Below are positions 21,462 through 31,139 of a stretch of DNA of 64,000 nt, one piece after another. The number at the start of each line of letters is the position of its first letter. Positions within the stretch are counted from its first letter, which is position 1. Made by a program: the position numbers and the translations under genes. Source of the DNA: Dactylis glomerata (lineage: Eukaryota; Streptophyta; Magnoliopsida; Poales; Poaceae); contig QXEO01000406.1 of assembly GCA_007115705.1 (NCBI GenBank), positions 4,308,411 through 4,372,410 on the forward strand, given 5' to 3'. The notes below the pieces were generated by a model. That model searched no databases, was not told the DNA's origin, and was given only the letters and a program-made list of their open reading frames with translations.

Positions 21462-23360
21462 ATGGCAGATGATGTTATGGAAACTGTGGAGGCTGGCAGA
21501 TATCATTTTTTCCGCCACAGATATTGTAGTGCCACTTTTTGGGAGGAAGAACGTGGAAACTTTGACGGTGATGGGATCTTTCACCATGGTGTGATGATTG
21601 GAGGTAGATGTGCTGCAATCACCATTGACCACATCTCTACCATCAATTTAATCAGCATTGAGGTCGTCGAGATGTTGCACCTAGCCACACGTGCTAGTAC
21701 AGCGCCATACCTCTTGCGTTCCTCATATGGCACCTTGCTGATTTCACACATAGCTGACATTCCTATTACTTATGGAGGGCATACCGAGGTTGTTCATTGT
21801 GGTGTATCCCCAATGCCACTTGACTCTTGTCACATTCTTTTGGGGTATCCTTGGTTCCACAGCTATCATGCTCAGCCTTGTCATAATAGGCCTACAGTTT
21901 CTTTCAAGTGGAATAAGCAGCGGTGTGGTTGGCTGCGTCTAACAGCTGACCAGTTTCATAAGAATCATCTTCTTCGCAAGGAGAGGACAAAGGAGTTCTG
22001 CTTGTCTCCTAAGCATAAGGTCATGATGGATGGTGGTATTCCCATTATTTGCCATCTTGACCATGGTGTGCTTCACAACCCATGTGAGAATGAGAGCCAC
22101 ATAGCCAAATTGAGTGAGAGTGTTATAAAAAGTGAGTTGTGTGATTCCACCAAACGTGAGGTTGAGAGTATGCACTTTGAGAGTATGAGAAAAAATCAAA
22201 ACACAAGAGTAGTCGACGATAGGATATGTGAGGATATTTCAACTAATGTAACTTTGTCTACTCCTAGTGTTGTTTCTTGTGATATGCAGGTTGCTTTTGA
22301 AGAAAGGGAGCCGCCTATTTTACAACCTGCATCACCGGTTTGTGCATTATCACTTGAGGAGGATATTCCCGTGCCTACTTCTTCTAAGGAGCATGTCATT
22401 GACATAGGTACTGATTTAGAACCAGAACCAGCAGCTATGGATAATATTTGTGAGTCTACTCCTTTGCTGGTTCCTTCTAGTGATTTATCTTGCACTAATG
22501 TTTCAGCACCATGTGATAATTTGATTTCGAATTTTGATCATGTGGTAGTGCTGACACATAAGGAAGTACTTGCTAGAATACCATCGAATGACATTGTGTA
22601 TTCCATCATGCTAAAAGAACCTCTTAGTTTGCGTTGTGCTATGAATAAGATTTCTGAAATTTCATATTTGAATTCTAGCACACATGCCTATTGCTTCATG
22701 TTTTACTTGATTGGTGAATATAGCATGAATGATAATTTTCTTGTTGATCACATATGCATAACTTGTGATAGAATTAATGCACTGAAACTTGATGTTCTCA
22801 GTCCTATATGCTATGTGTCGCAGTCCTTTTGTTGTGGGACACTAGATTATGTTCGAGATAGTATGCAACTATATTCTGGCCTAGTTGATCTACTACAACC
22901 AACCAACATACTTCCTGTGTTGGAGTGTTCTAATTCTGCTAGAATTGAATCAGATTTTTCATATCCGTTATCTTTGTCCCAACACATGTTGCATTTATAT
23001 GCTACTAAAATGTACTTCACTTATACCTGCAATTTAAGTTGCTTGATGTATATTAGACATATTTTTCATGTGAACAAAAATAATACAACCTGTTATGTAT
23101 ACATATACTCTGCATACACTTTGTTCTTTTTGTTCCTACCACTTTCAGCTTACCCAAAGCCGAGGACGGCTTTTCTTGAAGAAAGGGAGGATGATGAGGA
23201 TACAATCATGGATCATGCTGATTTTGAGTGTTTGAGCTGGAAGGAAATATTGAGTCTAATTGATGATTATTATAAGGTGAATTCTTTCCTAGTTGAAAAG
23301 AATGTCTTGATATCTCCGAATTATATACTACCTAAAAGCGATTTACTATGTTGTATTTAG
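21462..23360 (+). CDS. B ORF: protease-like domain joined to a pol tail, unknown function
   Basis: 632 codons from the first ATG (MADDVMETVEAG), uninterrupted. Residues about 38-165 resemble a Ty3/gypsy aspartic protease: VMIGGRCAAITID, a VVHCGVSPMPLDSCHILLGYPW block and VSFKWNKQ. The expected Asp-Gly-Gly/Ser active site reads D56-H-I-S, so the catalytic Gly is lost and activity is unlikely. Residues about 190-570 are acidic, Ser- and His-containing and unrecognised. The last 60 residues (EREDDEDTIMDHADFE, then VNSFLVEKN and NYILPKS) match the C-terminal end of E pol. So this looks like a gag-pol deletion derivative whose frame has been kept. No gag, RT or integrase is present. It could be a structural or regulatory protein, or a passive remnant. 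Confidence 0.7.
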   Translation: MADDVMETVEAGRYHFFRHRYCSATFWEEERGNFDGDGIFHHGVMIGGRCAAITIDHISTINLISIEVVEMLHLATRASTAPYLLRSSYGTLLISHIADIPITYGGHTEVVHCGVSPMPLDSCHILLGYPWFHSYHAQPCHNRPTVSFKWNKQRCGWLRLTADQFHKNHLLRKERTKEFCLSPKHKVMMDGGIPIICHLDHGVLHNPCENESHIAKLSESVIKSELCDSTKREVESMHFESMRKNQNTRVVDDRICEDISTNVTLSTPSVVSCDMQVAFEEREPPILQPASPVCALSLEEDIPVPTSSKEHVIDIGTDLEPEPAAMDNICESTPLLVPSSDLSCTNVSAPCDNLISNFDHVVVLTHKEVLARIPSNDIVYSIMLKEPLSLRCAMNKISEISYLNSSTHAYCFMFYLIGEYSMNDNFLVDHICITCDRINALKLDVLSPICYVSQSFCCGTLDYVRDSMQLYSGLVDLLQPTNILPVLECSNSARIESDFSYPLSLSQHMLHLYATKMYFTYTCNLSCLMYIRHIFHVNKNNTTCYVYIYSAYTLFFLFLPLSAYPKPRTAFLEEREDDEDTIMDHADFECLSWKEILSLIDDYYKVNSFLVEKNVLISPNYILPKSDLLCCI

Positions 23361-23453
23361 GTACGTCATCTGTCAAGATATCGCCAGCGGGAGGAGAGGG
23401 AGGACGGCGATCGAGAGACAAGTGGAGATCAAGTCTGGATGAGCACAAGCACG

Positions 23454-24022
23454 TGATGGCGCACTAGGACTGCCTTCGACACGATGTCTACACGTCTAAG
23501 GCGCGCTATACACATGGCCTGCGTGCTAAAATTAGGCCGAACCCATATATGGGTCGGTATGTACCCGTTTGAGTCGAACCGAGTCAGTTTGGGCCCAAAC
23601 CAGGCAGGTTTTGGGCCAGGTCAAAGCTGAGGACGCCCGGCCACCTATAAGTACCCCTGGGCGCCCCCTCAATTAGGGTTAGACCACGTTTAGACTAAAG
23701 AATACTTCGTTGAACTGCTGTAAGCATTCATCTGAATTCCTCTGCACCAATTCATATGGATTTGGTGTTATACTACTGCAAGTTTAGTGTGATCTGTTGT
23801 TCCATTGGGAATCAGTAGATTGCAAACTACCGTTTCGTGGTCGACGGCTACGTGCGCAAGTGTGTGGAGTCGTGAATATCCTACAGGGTTTGAGAGCTGT
23901 TGCATTGGCATCAGGGTTCAAGCTAGGAGAGTTCATCGGTGACACCAAGTTATCCCCGATAATCATCCACTGCCATCATCACCATCGAATCGGTCACGAG
24001 AAGATCGGGCCACCCCATATCA
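23454..24022 (+). repeat. B LTR, second copy (569 bp)
   Basis: Right terminus of B. A2 integrase sequence resumes at 24023. Confidence 0.92.
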
Positions 24023-24103
24023 TCGGCGCGGCTGGAAACCACAGAAGGCATGCCGGTGGGGAACCCGTGGAACATAGCTCATCTGCGAAAGTTCTACCCT
24101 TAG
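24023..24103 (+). pseudogene. pol: A2 integrase C-terminus after B
   Basis: The last codons of A2 pol (GNPWNIAHLRKFYP, stop TAG at 24101-24103), matching the end of A1 pol. TCGG at 24023-24026 repeats 19103-19106. Confidence 0.88.
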
Positions 24104-25254
24104 GTTCCTCACGAGGAGATAAAGACCGTTCTCACAGCACTTGTATCAGCCCAAACTGCTCTTTAGCACTGATATTAAGTTATCGTGCAGCATAGCGCCT
24201 CTGCTTCGGCATGACACTAAAATGGCATGAAGTCCATTTATTTTCTGTTGTACTCCACGCGGAAGGGGGCTAGGCACGGTGTCTATGCTGGGGCCTTCGC
24301 CCGGAAAACAGTGAGCCCGAAAAACCCGAAGGGAGTGAGCTCTGATCGGGGGCGATGGCCCTGTTATCGATCACCTCTAAATACCCATGGTACTTAGTTT
24401 CTCGCGAAGTACATCGGAAAATAAAAAATCTTCGAGGAAAGTCCAAGGTGTGCCCCAAGGCACCCGCTAAGGACAAGCACCTCGTGAGCAACTCTCACGA
24501 GGAGGCAAGAATGCGTCGATGCAACAAGCTTCCGCAGGAAGATTCCTTCTATCGAGGAAGGCCTAACGTGGCAGGATTATTGAAGACCAAGGCCGCTCCG
24601 ATCATCTTGCGAAGGAGACGCAGATCCGGAGGTCCGCGCCAGGCCCTTCACCTCGTGAGCAACCCTTGCGAGGTGTCGACGGTCTCTGGGCTCTCTTAAG
24701 CATCGACATTTTCACGTCCGTGAGGGTCCAGCTTCCCTCAACGACGAGGAAGGCCCCGTGAATCGCCACGCGCGGCAATTTGCTCTTAGCTGCTGGCACA
24801 GATAGTGCCGTGCTCCTCCACGACGGAGAAGGTCCCTGTGCCGGTCACAGGGGCATCTTATTCGCCTTCTTTTTTCGTTTGTTTTATCGACTTGTTTTTC
24901 CGTTTTCGCGGATTTGGGGTTTTTTCTTTTCCAACTCTTTCTTCAACTTCTTGTCTCAGGAATCGTCCAATGTGTCGTCGGCGCCGACCCCATCCTGACC
25001 TCTGAGGCGAAAGGAGGCCTCCCGACGACGCTAACAGCTCACCAGGGCTCTCGAGCGTGCGAATGACCTGGACAATGAAGAGCATTGGGAATCGAAGTGC
25101 AAGACAGCTAAAAAGCGGACTTCCTTGAAGTAATCCCATCAAAGGGAGGAGCAAAGGCACGGCGGGGCATACCCCGCCGGCGAGGACTACACAACAAAAG
25201 AGGGGAGGAGACTAGCTCCCCTCCCCAGAAGACTACCGTGGCGGGACCTCCTCT
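24104..25254. other. A2 non-coding stretch between integrase and antisense ORF
   Basis: Homologous to 2530-3594 of A1 in inverted orientation. No supported gene on either strand. Confidence 0.6.
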
Positions 25255-26019
25255 TCACTGCGCCGCGGGCTGGGGGTAGGTGCGGCGGATGCCACCGGTG
25301 GTGAAGATCTGCACCGAAGCCTCCAACGTCCCCAGCTTGAAGCGGAAGACGAGGTGGTCGCCGACGCGGAGGCGATGGCCGAGGGCACAAGCCCTCCAGC
25401 GGCCGGAGAGGATGGCGTTGTCGCCCACCCCGAGGAGGATGTCCATAGGCCAGAGGAGATCTGGCCTGCTCTGCTCCCCCAGGGCAATCTCCCCGGCGGC
25501 CGCGCCGGGGGCGTAAATCACCCTCCGCACGGCGTCGGGCAGCCAGAGGGAGCTGAAGCCCGGGGCGTCAATGACGACGAGGAGCTCCAGGAAGCGGGAC
25601 CCCGGGCCGGTGAGGGGTCCCAGCATCGCCGCTGCCAAGTGGCGCGGAGTGGCAACCACTCCGTTCGCCGGTGGGACCGGAGGATCTGCAGCAGGGGGAG
25701 GGGGGCCCAGGGCGGCCTCCACATCTCGGAGGACTCGGTCGACGCTCCCCGGGGCGCGGGGAGCAGGCGCTGCCGCCGGCGGCGATGGTGAGTTCAGAGC
25801 GCCTCCGCGCGCGGGACCCCCGAGGATCAAGGTGCCGGAGGTCCCCGAGGCAGCGTGGTTCACCTTGTCCGGCCTCGGCGCGCCGATGCGAAGGGGGCCG
25901 CCGGCGCCGGGCGTCCATCGGGCTGGGATCTTCACCTTGATCCCGCTGCCCGGAGGACGTCCGCGGCGCTTGGCCCCGGAGCTTGGTCCAGCGGCGGCGG
26001 CGGAGGCGGAGGGGTCCAT
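25255..26019 (-). CDS. Antisense AT-hook/B3-like ORF of A2
   Basis: 254 codons on the strand opposite to A2 gag-pol, with no stop or frameshift. The AT-hook is KRRGRPPGSG at residues 17-26. The B3-like block runs from FLELLVVIDAPGF through LWPMDILL, SGRWRACAL, LRVGDHLVFRF and VQIF. The stop follows PQPAAQ, which is probably the ancestral end. It is about 78% identical to the A1 product by eye over 251 residues, with no gaps. The RT parts of the two elements are about 95% identical, so this ORF has diverged faster. It is intact although A2 gag and pol are broken. The function is inferred from motifs only. Confidence 0.7.
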   Translation of the reverse strand: MDPSASAAAAGPSSGAKRRGRPPGSGIKVKIPARWTPGAGGPLRIGAPRPDKVNHAASGTSGTLILGGPARGGALNSPSPPAAAPAPRAPGSVDRVLRDVEAALGPPPPAADPPVPPANGVVATPRHLAAAMLGPLTGPGSRFLELLVVIDAPGFSSLWLPDAVRRVIYAPGAAAGEIALGEQSRPDLLWPMDILLGVGDNAILSGRWRACALGHRLRVGDHLVFRFKLGTLEASVQIFTTGGIRRTYPQPAAQ

Positions 26020-26092
26020 CAGCTTGGGGGGCGCGGAGGAAGAAATGGCACTGGAGGAAGGAGGTGAAGTGTCGGAGGTCTCGAGGAGACTT

Positions 26093-26099
26093 TATTTAA
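26093..26099 (-). promoter_or_regulatory. TATA-like box of the A2 antisense gene
   Basis: Minus-strand TTAAATA, 74 nt before the ATG, matching motif and spacing of the A1 copy. Confidence 0.5.
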
Positions 26100-26397
26100 G
26101 GGAGGCGTCTGGCGTCGATGCGTCAAATCTCAGCGCGGGAATCGAAGCGTCGATGCTGCGCTCCGCAGTGAAGCGACGCGCCATCATGGCGGTTTGATGC
26201 CTCGGAGACTGTAGCGTCGCCCGCCGTTTCGCCTCTCCAGCTGCGGCCTCGCCACGTGTCCGGAGCCTTCGCTTCTTCACATGGTCCTCTGACCACGCGG
26301 TGGACGCGTGCCGTTGGAGGGCCCAGCGGCTTCGGGGGCCCCTGGCCCTTCGCTTCCTCAAGAGGGCGCGTTCGCGGGCCGGGCTCCCGGGGGCTAC

Positions 26398-26878
26398 TGT
26401 CGGTGTTCTGGATTCCGGGGTATCCCGGTCCACCTGCTCCTGGGCCCCGTCATCGGCCCATCTTCAGCCCAGGGGAGAATCAACGACCCAAGCTACAGAG
26501 AAGACCCTCACGAGGAGGCGCCTCGTGAGGAGAACGATGGTGGAAAACGCTAAGGACCAGAAGACCTCCTCACGAGCCACCGCTGGTGAGGAGAGGGACC
26601 AAGTCCACGCCAGCTCAGCACGTTGGCGTGTGGAGCAAGAAGGTGAAGGACAGAAGACCGCGTACCGCCCACGCTACCCCCGACATGGAGGAGACCAACT
26701 TTCGCTATGCCTGCCCAAAGCGGCACAGTGGTTGTTGGCCACCCCCCTAAAAATAGCGTGGACGGTGCAGGGCGCCAGAGGAAGACGTCAGCTTCCTCCA
26801 CCCACTCCTGTGGACCGGTGCCACTACCCTACGAAGACCACGTCTACAGAAGAGTGTAGTCTACAGCTGTCCACCCTC
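26398..26878 (+). repeat. A2 3' LTR, truncated to 481 bp
   Basis: Starts TGTCGGTGTTCTGG and follows the 5' LTR up to CCACCCTC. It then switches to unrelated sequence, first to a short inverted copy of A-family sequence and then to D. The last 420 bp or so of the LTR are missing. Confidence 0.9.
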
Positions 26879-27917
26879 TTGAGGAAGCGAAATGAATTGG
26901 GAATCTTGTGGGGATCATGGAGTTTGTATATGTGTTAGGGAAACGCCGGGCCGCTAATCTAAGCCATGCATAATTCATGGTGGAAATTTGCAGCATACCC
27001 ATGGTGAACATTCGACGACGCATCTCACAATAAAAAGCTAAACAAATGGCAAATAAAAGAGATGTCGAGGTGTTCATTGTCTGCTTGTCCTGTCATTTTG
27101 GTGTGGGCTTGTTCCATGTCATCGGGCACAGAGGTACCCCATTGGCGGTTCTCAATGATATGCATATATTTACAATGACAAGAGCCTTGCTTGGGACTCT
27201 AAGTAAAGTAGCATGAGGTTTGGGTACTCGTATTCACGGGGCACGAGGTTTTCAACTTATGATTTGTCAAGCATATGCATCATAATTGTTCTCGCATTAA
27301 CTTTAACCATTCAAGATGCTTATGATGGGGGCAATGAGAGCTCAAAGCCGGTAAGTACCATAATTTTTGAAGGTTATAAAACTTGCAATCACTGCTTCCC
27401 TCTGCGAAGGGCCTTTCTTCTACTTTTATGTTGAGTCACCACCTTCTTTCTTTATGCACCATAAGAGAGCATAGTTGTCATTCTTAGTATAATGTGCATT
27501 GTCCCAAAGTTTTCATTGATTGATTCATATTGTTGGTTTCACTTGTTCTCAAATTATTTGTATCTAGTCGCCCTCTTAAACTTGAAGGTGTCCTATGCAT
27601 TTATGTTTTGCTCTCCATGAAGGACAAGCTAAAAACCATTTGTATGTTTTTCCTTATGATTTGAACACACATTTGACTTTCATTGTTTCATTTTCATGAT
27701 CTTTTGTTTGTGTTCATTTGCATGTTTACAACATGGTTGCTAAGTTCTTATTGTCAAGATTATATCTTTCATGCCCATGTTTTAAGTTCTTATGATCCCA
27801 GCTCACAAATGCTTACATATATGATCAAGATTGTGTAGGTGCATGTCACCTCAAAAATTATTCTTTTGTTATCACTTACCTACTCGAGGACGAGCAGGAG
27901 TTAAGCTTGGGGATGCT
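26879..27917 (+). other. D internal 3' region, non-coding
   Basis: The first 13 bases are filler (see findings), then D sequence. There is no supported ORF. The part from 27387 on is nearly identical to 61859-62387 in G. The part before it is related to about 34240-34510 in F. It ends with the polypurine-like AAGCTTGGGGATGC at 27903-27916. Confidence 0.8.
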
Positions 27918-29585
27918 TGATACGTCTCCAACGTATCTATAATTTTTGATGCTCCATGCTTGTTTTTTACACCATTTGCCCAATGTTTCGTTACACTTCG
28001 TGGCACTTTTATGCATTTTCCGGAACTAACCTATTAACAAGTTGCCACAGTGTCAGTTCCCTGTTTTCTGTTGTTTTTGTGTTTCAGAAGTGATACACAG
28101 GAAATTTTCTCGGAATTGGACGAAACAAGTTCCTGAAGTCTTATTTTTCCCGGAAGCTTCCAGAGATCCGAAGAGTAGGAGGGGGGCCACAGGGGCCCCA
28201 CACACCAGGCCGGCGTGGCCAGGGCCTGGGCCGCGCCAGCCAGGTGTGAGGCCACCTGGCCCCACCTCTGACTTCGCCCCTTCGCCTATAAAGACCCCCC
28301 GACAAAAAAAACCTAAGTACCCGATCACTTTTCCAGAACACATCGCGATCCGCCGCCGCCGTCGACCCGAAGATCGGGAGGGTCCAGAAGCTCTTCCCGG
28401 CACCCTGCCGGAGAGGGGAATCGCCACCGGAGGTCTTCTTCATCGCCATGCTTGCCTCCAAAGCGATGAGTGAGTAGTCTACCTTGGACTATGGGTCCAT
28501 ATCAGTAGCTAGATGGTTGTCTTCTCCACCATGTGCTTCATGTTTAGATCTCATGAGCTGCCCTACATGATTGAGATCACCGTTATGTAATTCTACATGT
28601 TTGGTTTGTTGGGATCCGATGAATATTGGTGTTATGATTGAGTTGCTATACTGAAATATATCTTATGTTATCTCTATGTTGTTTATGATCTTGCATGCTC
28701 TCCGTTGTTAGTAGCTATCTTGGCCGAGTAGTTGCTAGTGACTCCAAGAGGGGGTATTTATGCTCGATAGTGGGTTCATGCCTCTACTTAACCTGGGGGA
28801 GTGACAGAAACCTCTAAGGTTGTAGATGTGCTGTTGCTACTAGGGAGAAAACAACATTCATATGCTCAAGGGCATATGCTTTGTTTACATTACACACTTT
28901 ACTTAATGCAATTATCTGTTGTTCACAACTTAATACTTGTGGAGTTCTCGGATTGATTCACCACAAGTGGATTATTAGTCATAGATGCAGTTGGATGGCG
29001 GTCTATGTATTTTGTTGTAATGCCCAAAGTAAATCTCATAGTGATCTTCTTAACATATCACGTTTATCTTTATTCTATCAATTGCCCAACTATAATTTGT
29101 TTACCCAGCATGTGTTATTTATTTTATGGAGAGACACCACTAGTGAACTGTGGACCCCGGTCCTATTTCCATCATATTGCTATCACCTGTTTACTTTACT
29201 CGCACTGTTTACTTTACTAGCATACTTCTACTGTTTTCCACTCGATACGCTCATAACCTTTGTTTCAAGCAAACCGGTGAGATTGACAACCTCATCGCAA
29301 GTTGGGAGCAAAGTACTTGGTTGTGTTGTGTGCAGGTTCCGTGTTGCAGCTAGCAAGCAAAGCTTGGACGAGGCGCCATATATAAATTGTCCGAAGCTGT
29401 CGCAAACTAGCAAGCATCACCTTCAGTCGTCATTGTCTGCTCTTCTCCTGATCGACATAACCTTGGTTTCTTAACGGAGGGAAAATCTTGCTGCTATATT
29501 CATCACACCTTCCTTTTGGGGTTCCCAACGGGCTGGACATTCAACTAGGCACCAACTCTTTTCTGGCGCCATCAACCAGCAATCA
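27918..29585 (+). repeat. D 3' LTR (1668 bp)
   Basis: Begins TGATACGTCTCCAACG and ends CCAGCAATCA. The TATA box is TATAAAG at 28287-28293. The first 600 bp resemble the G LTR, and the rest is unlike it. ORFs inside (for example 28042-28473 and 28881-29474) are not supported as genes. Confidence 0.9.
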
Positions 29586-30902
29586 CTCCATGAATCGAAA
29601 GCCCGCAAACATGGGCATTGCCGGGGTTGAACCTCATCACCCCCCGAGGCGTTGTCTCGAGGAGGCGGTGGAGAAACACGAAATGGAGAAACAAAAGTTG
29701 TTCGAGCAAAGATTGGAGGGGGAATCACTATCGGAGTCACCCCCGGTAGCTTTCTCCAACCTCTCCAACATCACCAACACCGCCACCATCATGAAGAGGG
29801 AGTAGTCCACCTCTGGACAATGGGTTTGTTGAAGTAGCTTGTTCTATTTCTCTCCTATGCTATGATGTTTAGATGCCATATGAGCTGCCCCACATGATTA
29901 TGGCAGATATTATGTAATTTCTATGTGGTGGATCTTTATTTTATTAGATTATCTATGAGATATGATATGTTATTATGTTCTTGATGTATGAGTAGATGCT
30001 CGTTGTTACCCCATTCTTTGTTACTTCTCTAATCCAACTTGTATGCGAAAGCGTGAGAGGGGATGGTGTGTTTTAGATGGAGTAACTGGGTAGTAGTGAA
30101 TTGTGACATAATTCATGGTCTGGTATGGTGGTTGCGAATTCCATGGTTACCTCACTAGGGATAAAAAGAATGCATGTGCTATAATTTCTCAATGACAGCT
30201 GAGAATTCCAAATGACCTTCATAGACAAATTGTTCAATTGTAATATGTCCAAGCTATAGCATATTTGTTGTCCACCATCATGTCAAAGTACCTAAGGCTA
30301 TACTCTGTTAATTCTTTAATACTAGATTGCTTGAAGTATATTATTTTCTAGTGGAGTATAAGTAAGATGTACAGTATCATATTTATGTAAGGACGTGATG
30401 CCCATATGAATATTATCAAGTAACATACTAAAATCATGTTGATGTTTTGGTCATCTATCTTGTGCCTAATGCCACCATAACTTTATGAGAGAGTATACAA
30501 GTGAACCCATGAATCTTAATACTAGATTGCTTGAAGTATATTATGTTCTTGCAATCATATCAAAAACCCAAAAACACATTTACCTTATTGTTTTAGCTAC
30601 ATAATAGCTTTAGTTTATTTACTACATCATATTTATTTTATTGCATCGTATTTATTTTATTGCATTTGTCATTTTATTTACTTACATTCAAAACCTTGTG
30701 CTCGACAACCACTCGATGAAGTTGGGGACGCAAGGCAAGGACATTGTTTTGCAGGTTGCCTGACGAGAATGAAGAGAGATTTTTTGACTGTTCCCCGAGA
30801 GTTCGATATAAATCCTGAATTTCCTTGTGGGGAAAATTTAATCTTGCTACAACACTCTGCACTTGGAGTCCCAACGAAGTGGCACATTGCTTAGTGTCAT
30901 CA
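29586..30902 (+). repeat. F 5' LTR, 3' portion
   Basis: GAGGCGGTGGAGAAACACGAAA at about 29661 matches the 3' LTR near 35353. It ends TAGTGTCATCA before the primer site. A 29-bp exact repeat lies inside at 30316-30344 and 30516-30544. Confidence 0.8.
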
Positions 30903-30913
30903 AGACTATTTTC

Positions 30914-30931
30914 TGGCGCTGTTGTCGGGGA
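30914..30931 (+). promoter_or_regulatory. F primer binding site (tRNA-Asp type, two mismatches)
   Basis: TGGCGCTGTTGTCGGGGA differs from the D and G site by two C-to-T changes, as expected for methylated, aged DNA. Confidence 0.8.
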
Positions 30932-31139
30932 ACAAAGGAAAGCATTCACAACTGCAAGCTTCCATGAGCGAAGGCTATTTTCTGACGCCGCAACACTCCT
31001 TCAGGCACCGTGCAATTTCCTAATCTTGGGGAGGTTGCACAAATATGAGTCTTCTCATTCTTTTAGATTTGCAAAGCATTCCTATTTTTTCTTGTTTTCA
31101 TCTTTTTAGTTATTTTAGTCCTAATCTTTTTCTTCTATA

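Larger units (their letters stand above)
19107..24022 (+). mobile_element. Element B: non-autonomous element with E-family LTRs, irregular left end
   Basis: The order is a 263-bp fragment of B internal 3' sequence (19107-19369), LTR (19370-19938), primer site, long leader, ORF (21462-23360), internal 3' end and LTR (23454-24022). No LTR is present at the left boundary. The flanking A2 sequence shares only TCGG on both sides (19103-19106 and 24023-24026). There is no RT, RNase H or integrase. The LTR and pol tail match E, which suggests E-type elements supplied the enzymes. Confidence 0.85.
12496..26878 (+). mobile_element. Element A2: second A-family copy, degenerate, split by B
   Basis: Same family as A1 but on the plus strand. 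It has a 5' LTR (12496-13400), primer site, broken gag-protease, pol with a nonsense codon, integrase cut by B (19107-24022), an antisense ORF (25255-26019) and a 3' LTR truncated to about 480 bp. The overlapping LTR parts differ at about 9 of 480 bases. It interrupts the D ORF. The right end is a complex deletion junction, so no target duplication can be seen. Confidence 0.92.
11286..29585 (+). mobile_element. Element D: TGATACGTCTC-type LTR retrotransposon, split by A2
   Basis: D comprises the 3' part of its 5' LTR (11286-12044), a tRNA-Asp primer site, the start of one ORF, then A2, then the 3' internal region (26878-27917) and a complete 3' LTR (27918-29585). Most of the internal region is missing: a deletion at the right edge of A2 removed it. 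The overlapping LTR parts differ by about 12 bases in 759. D is inserted into the 5' LTR of F. Confidence 0.85.

Noticed and set aside
28881..29474. 197-codon ORF in the D 3' LTR
   Set aside because: It is also open in the 5' LTR (within 11172-11933), but the LTRs are nearly identical by descent, so this is no evidence of coding. The hydrophobic composition fits AT-rich chance.
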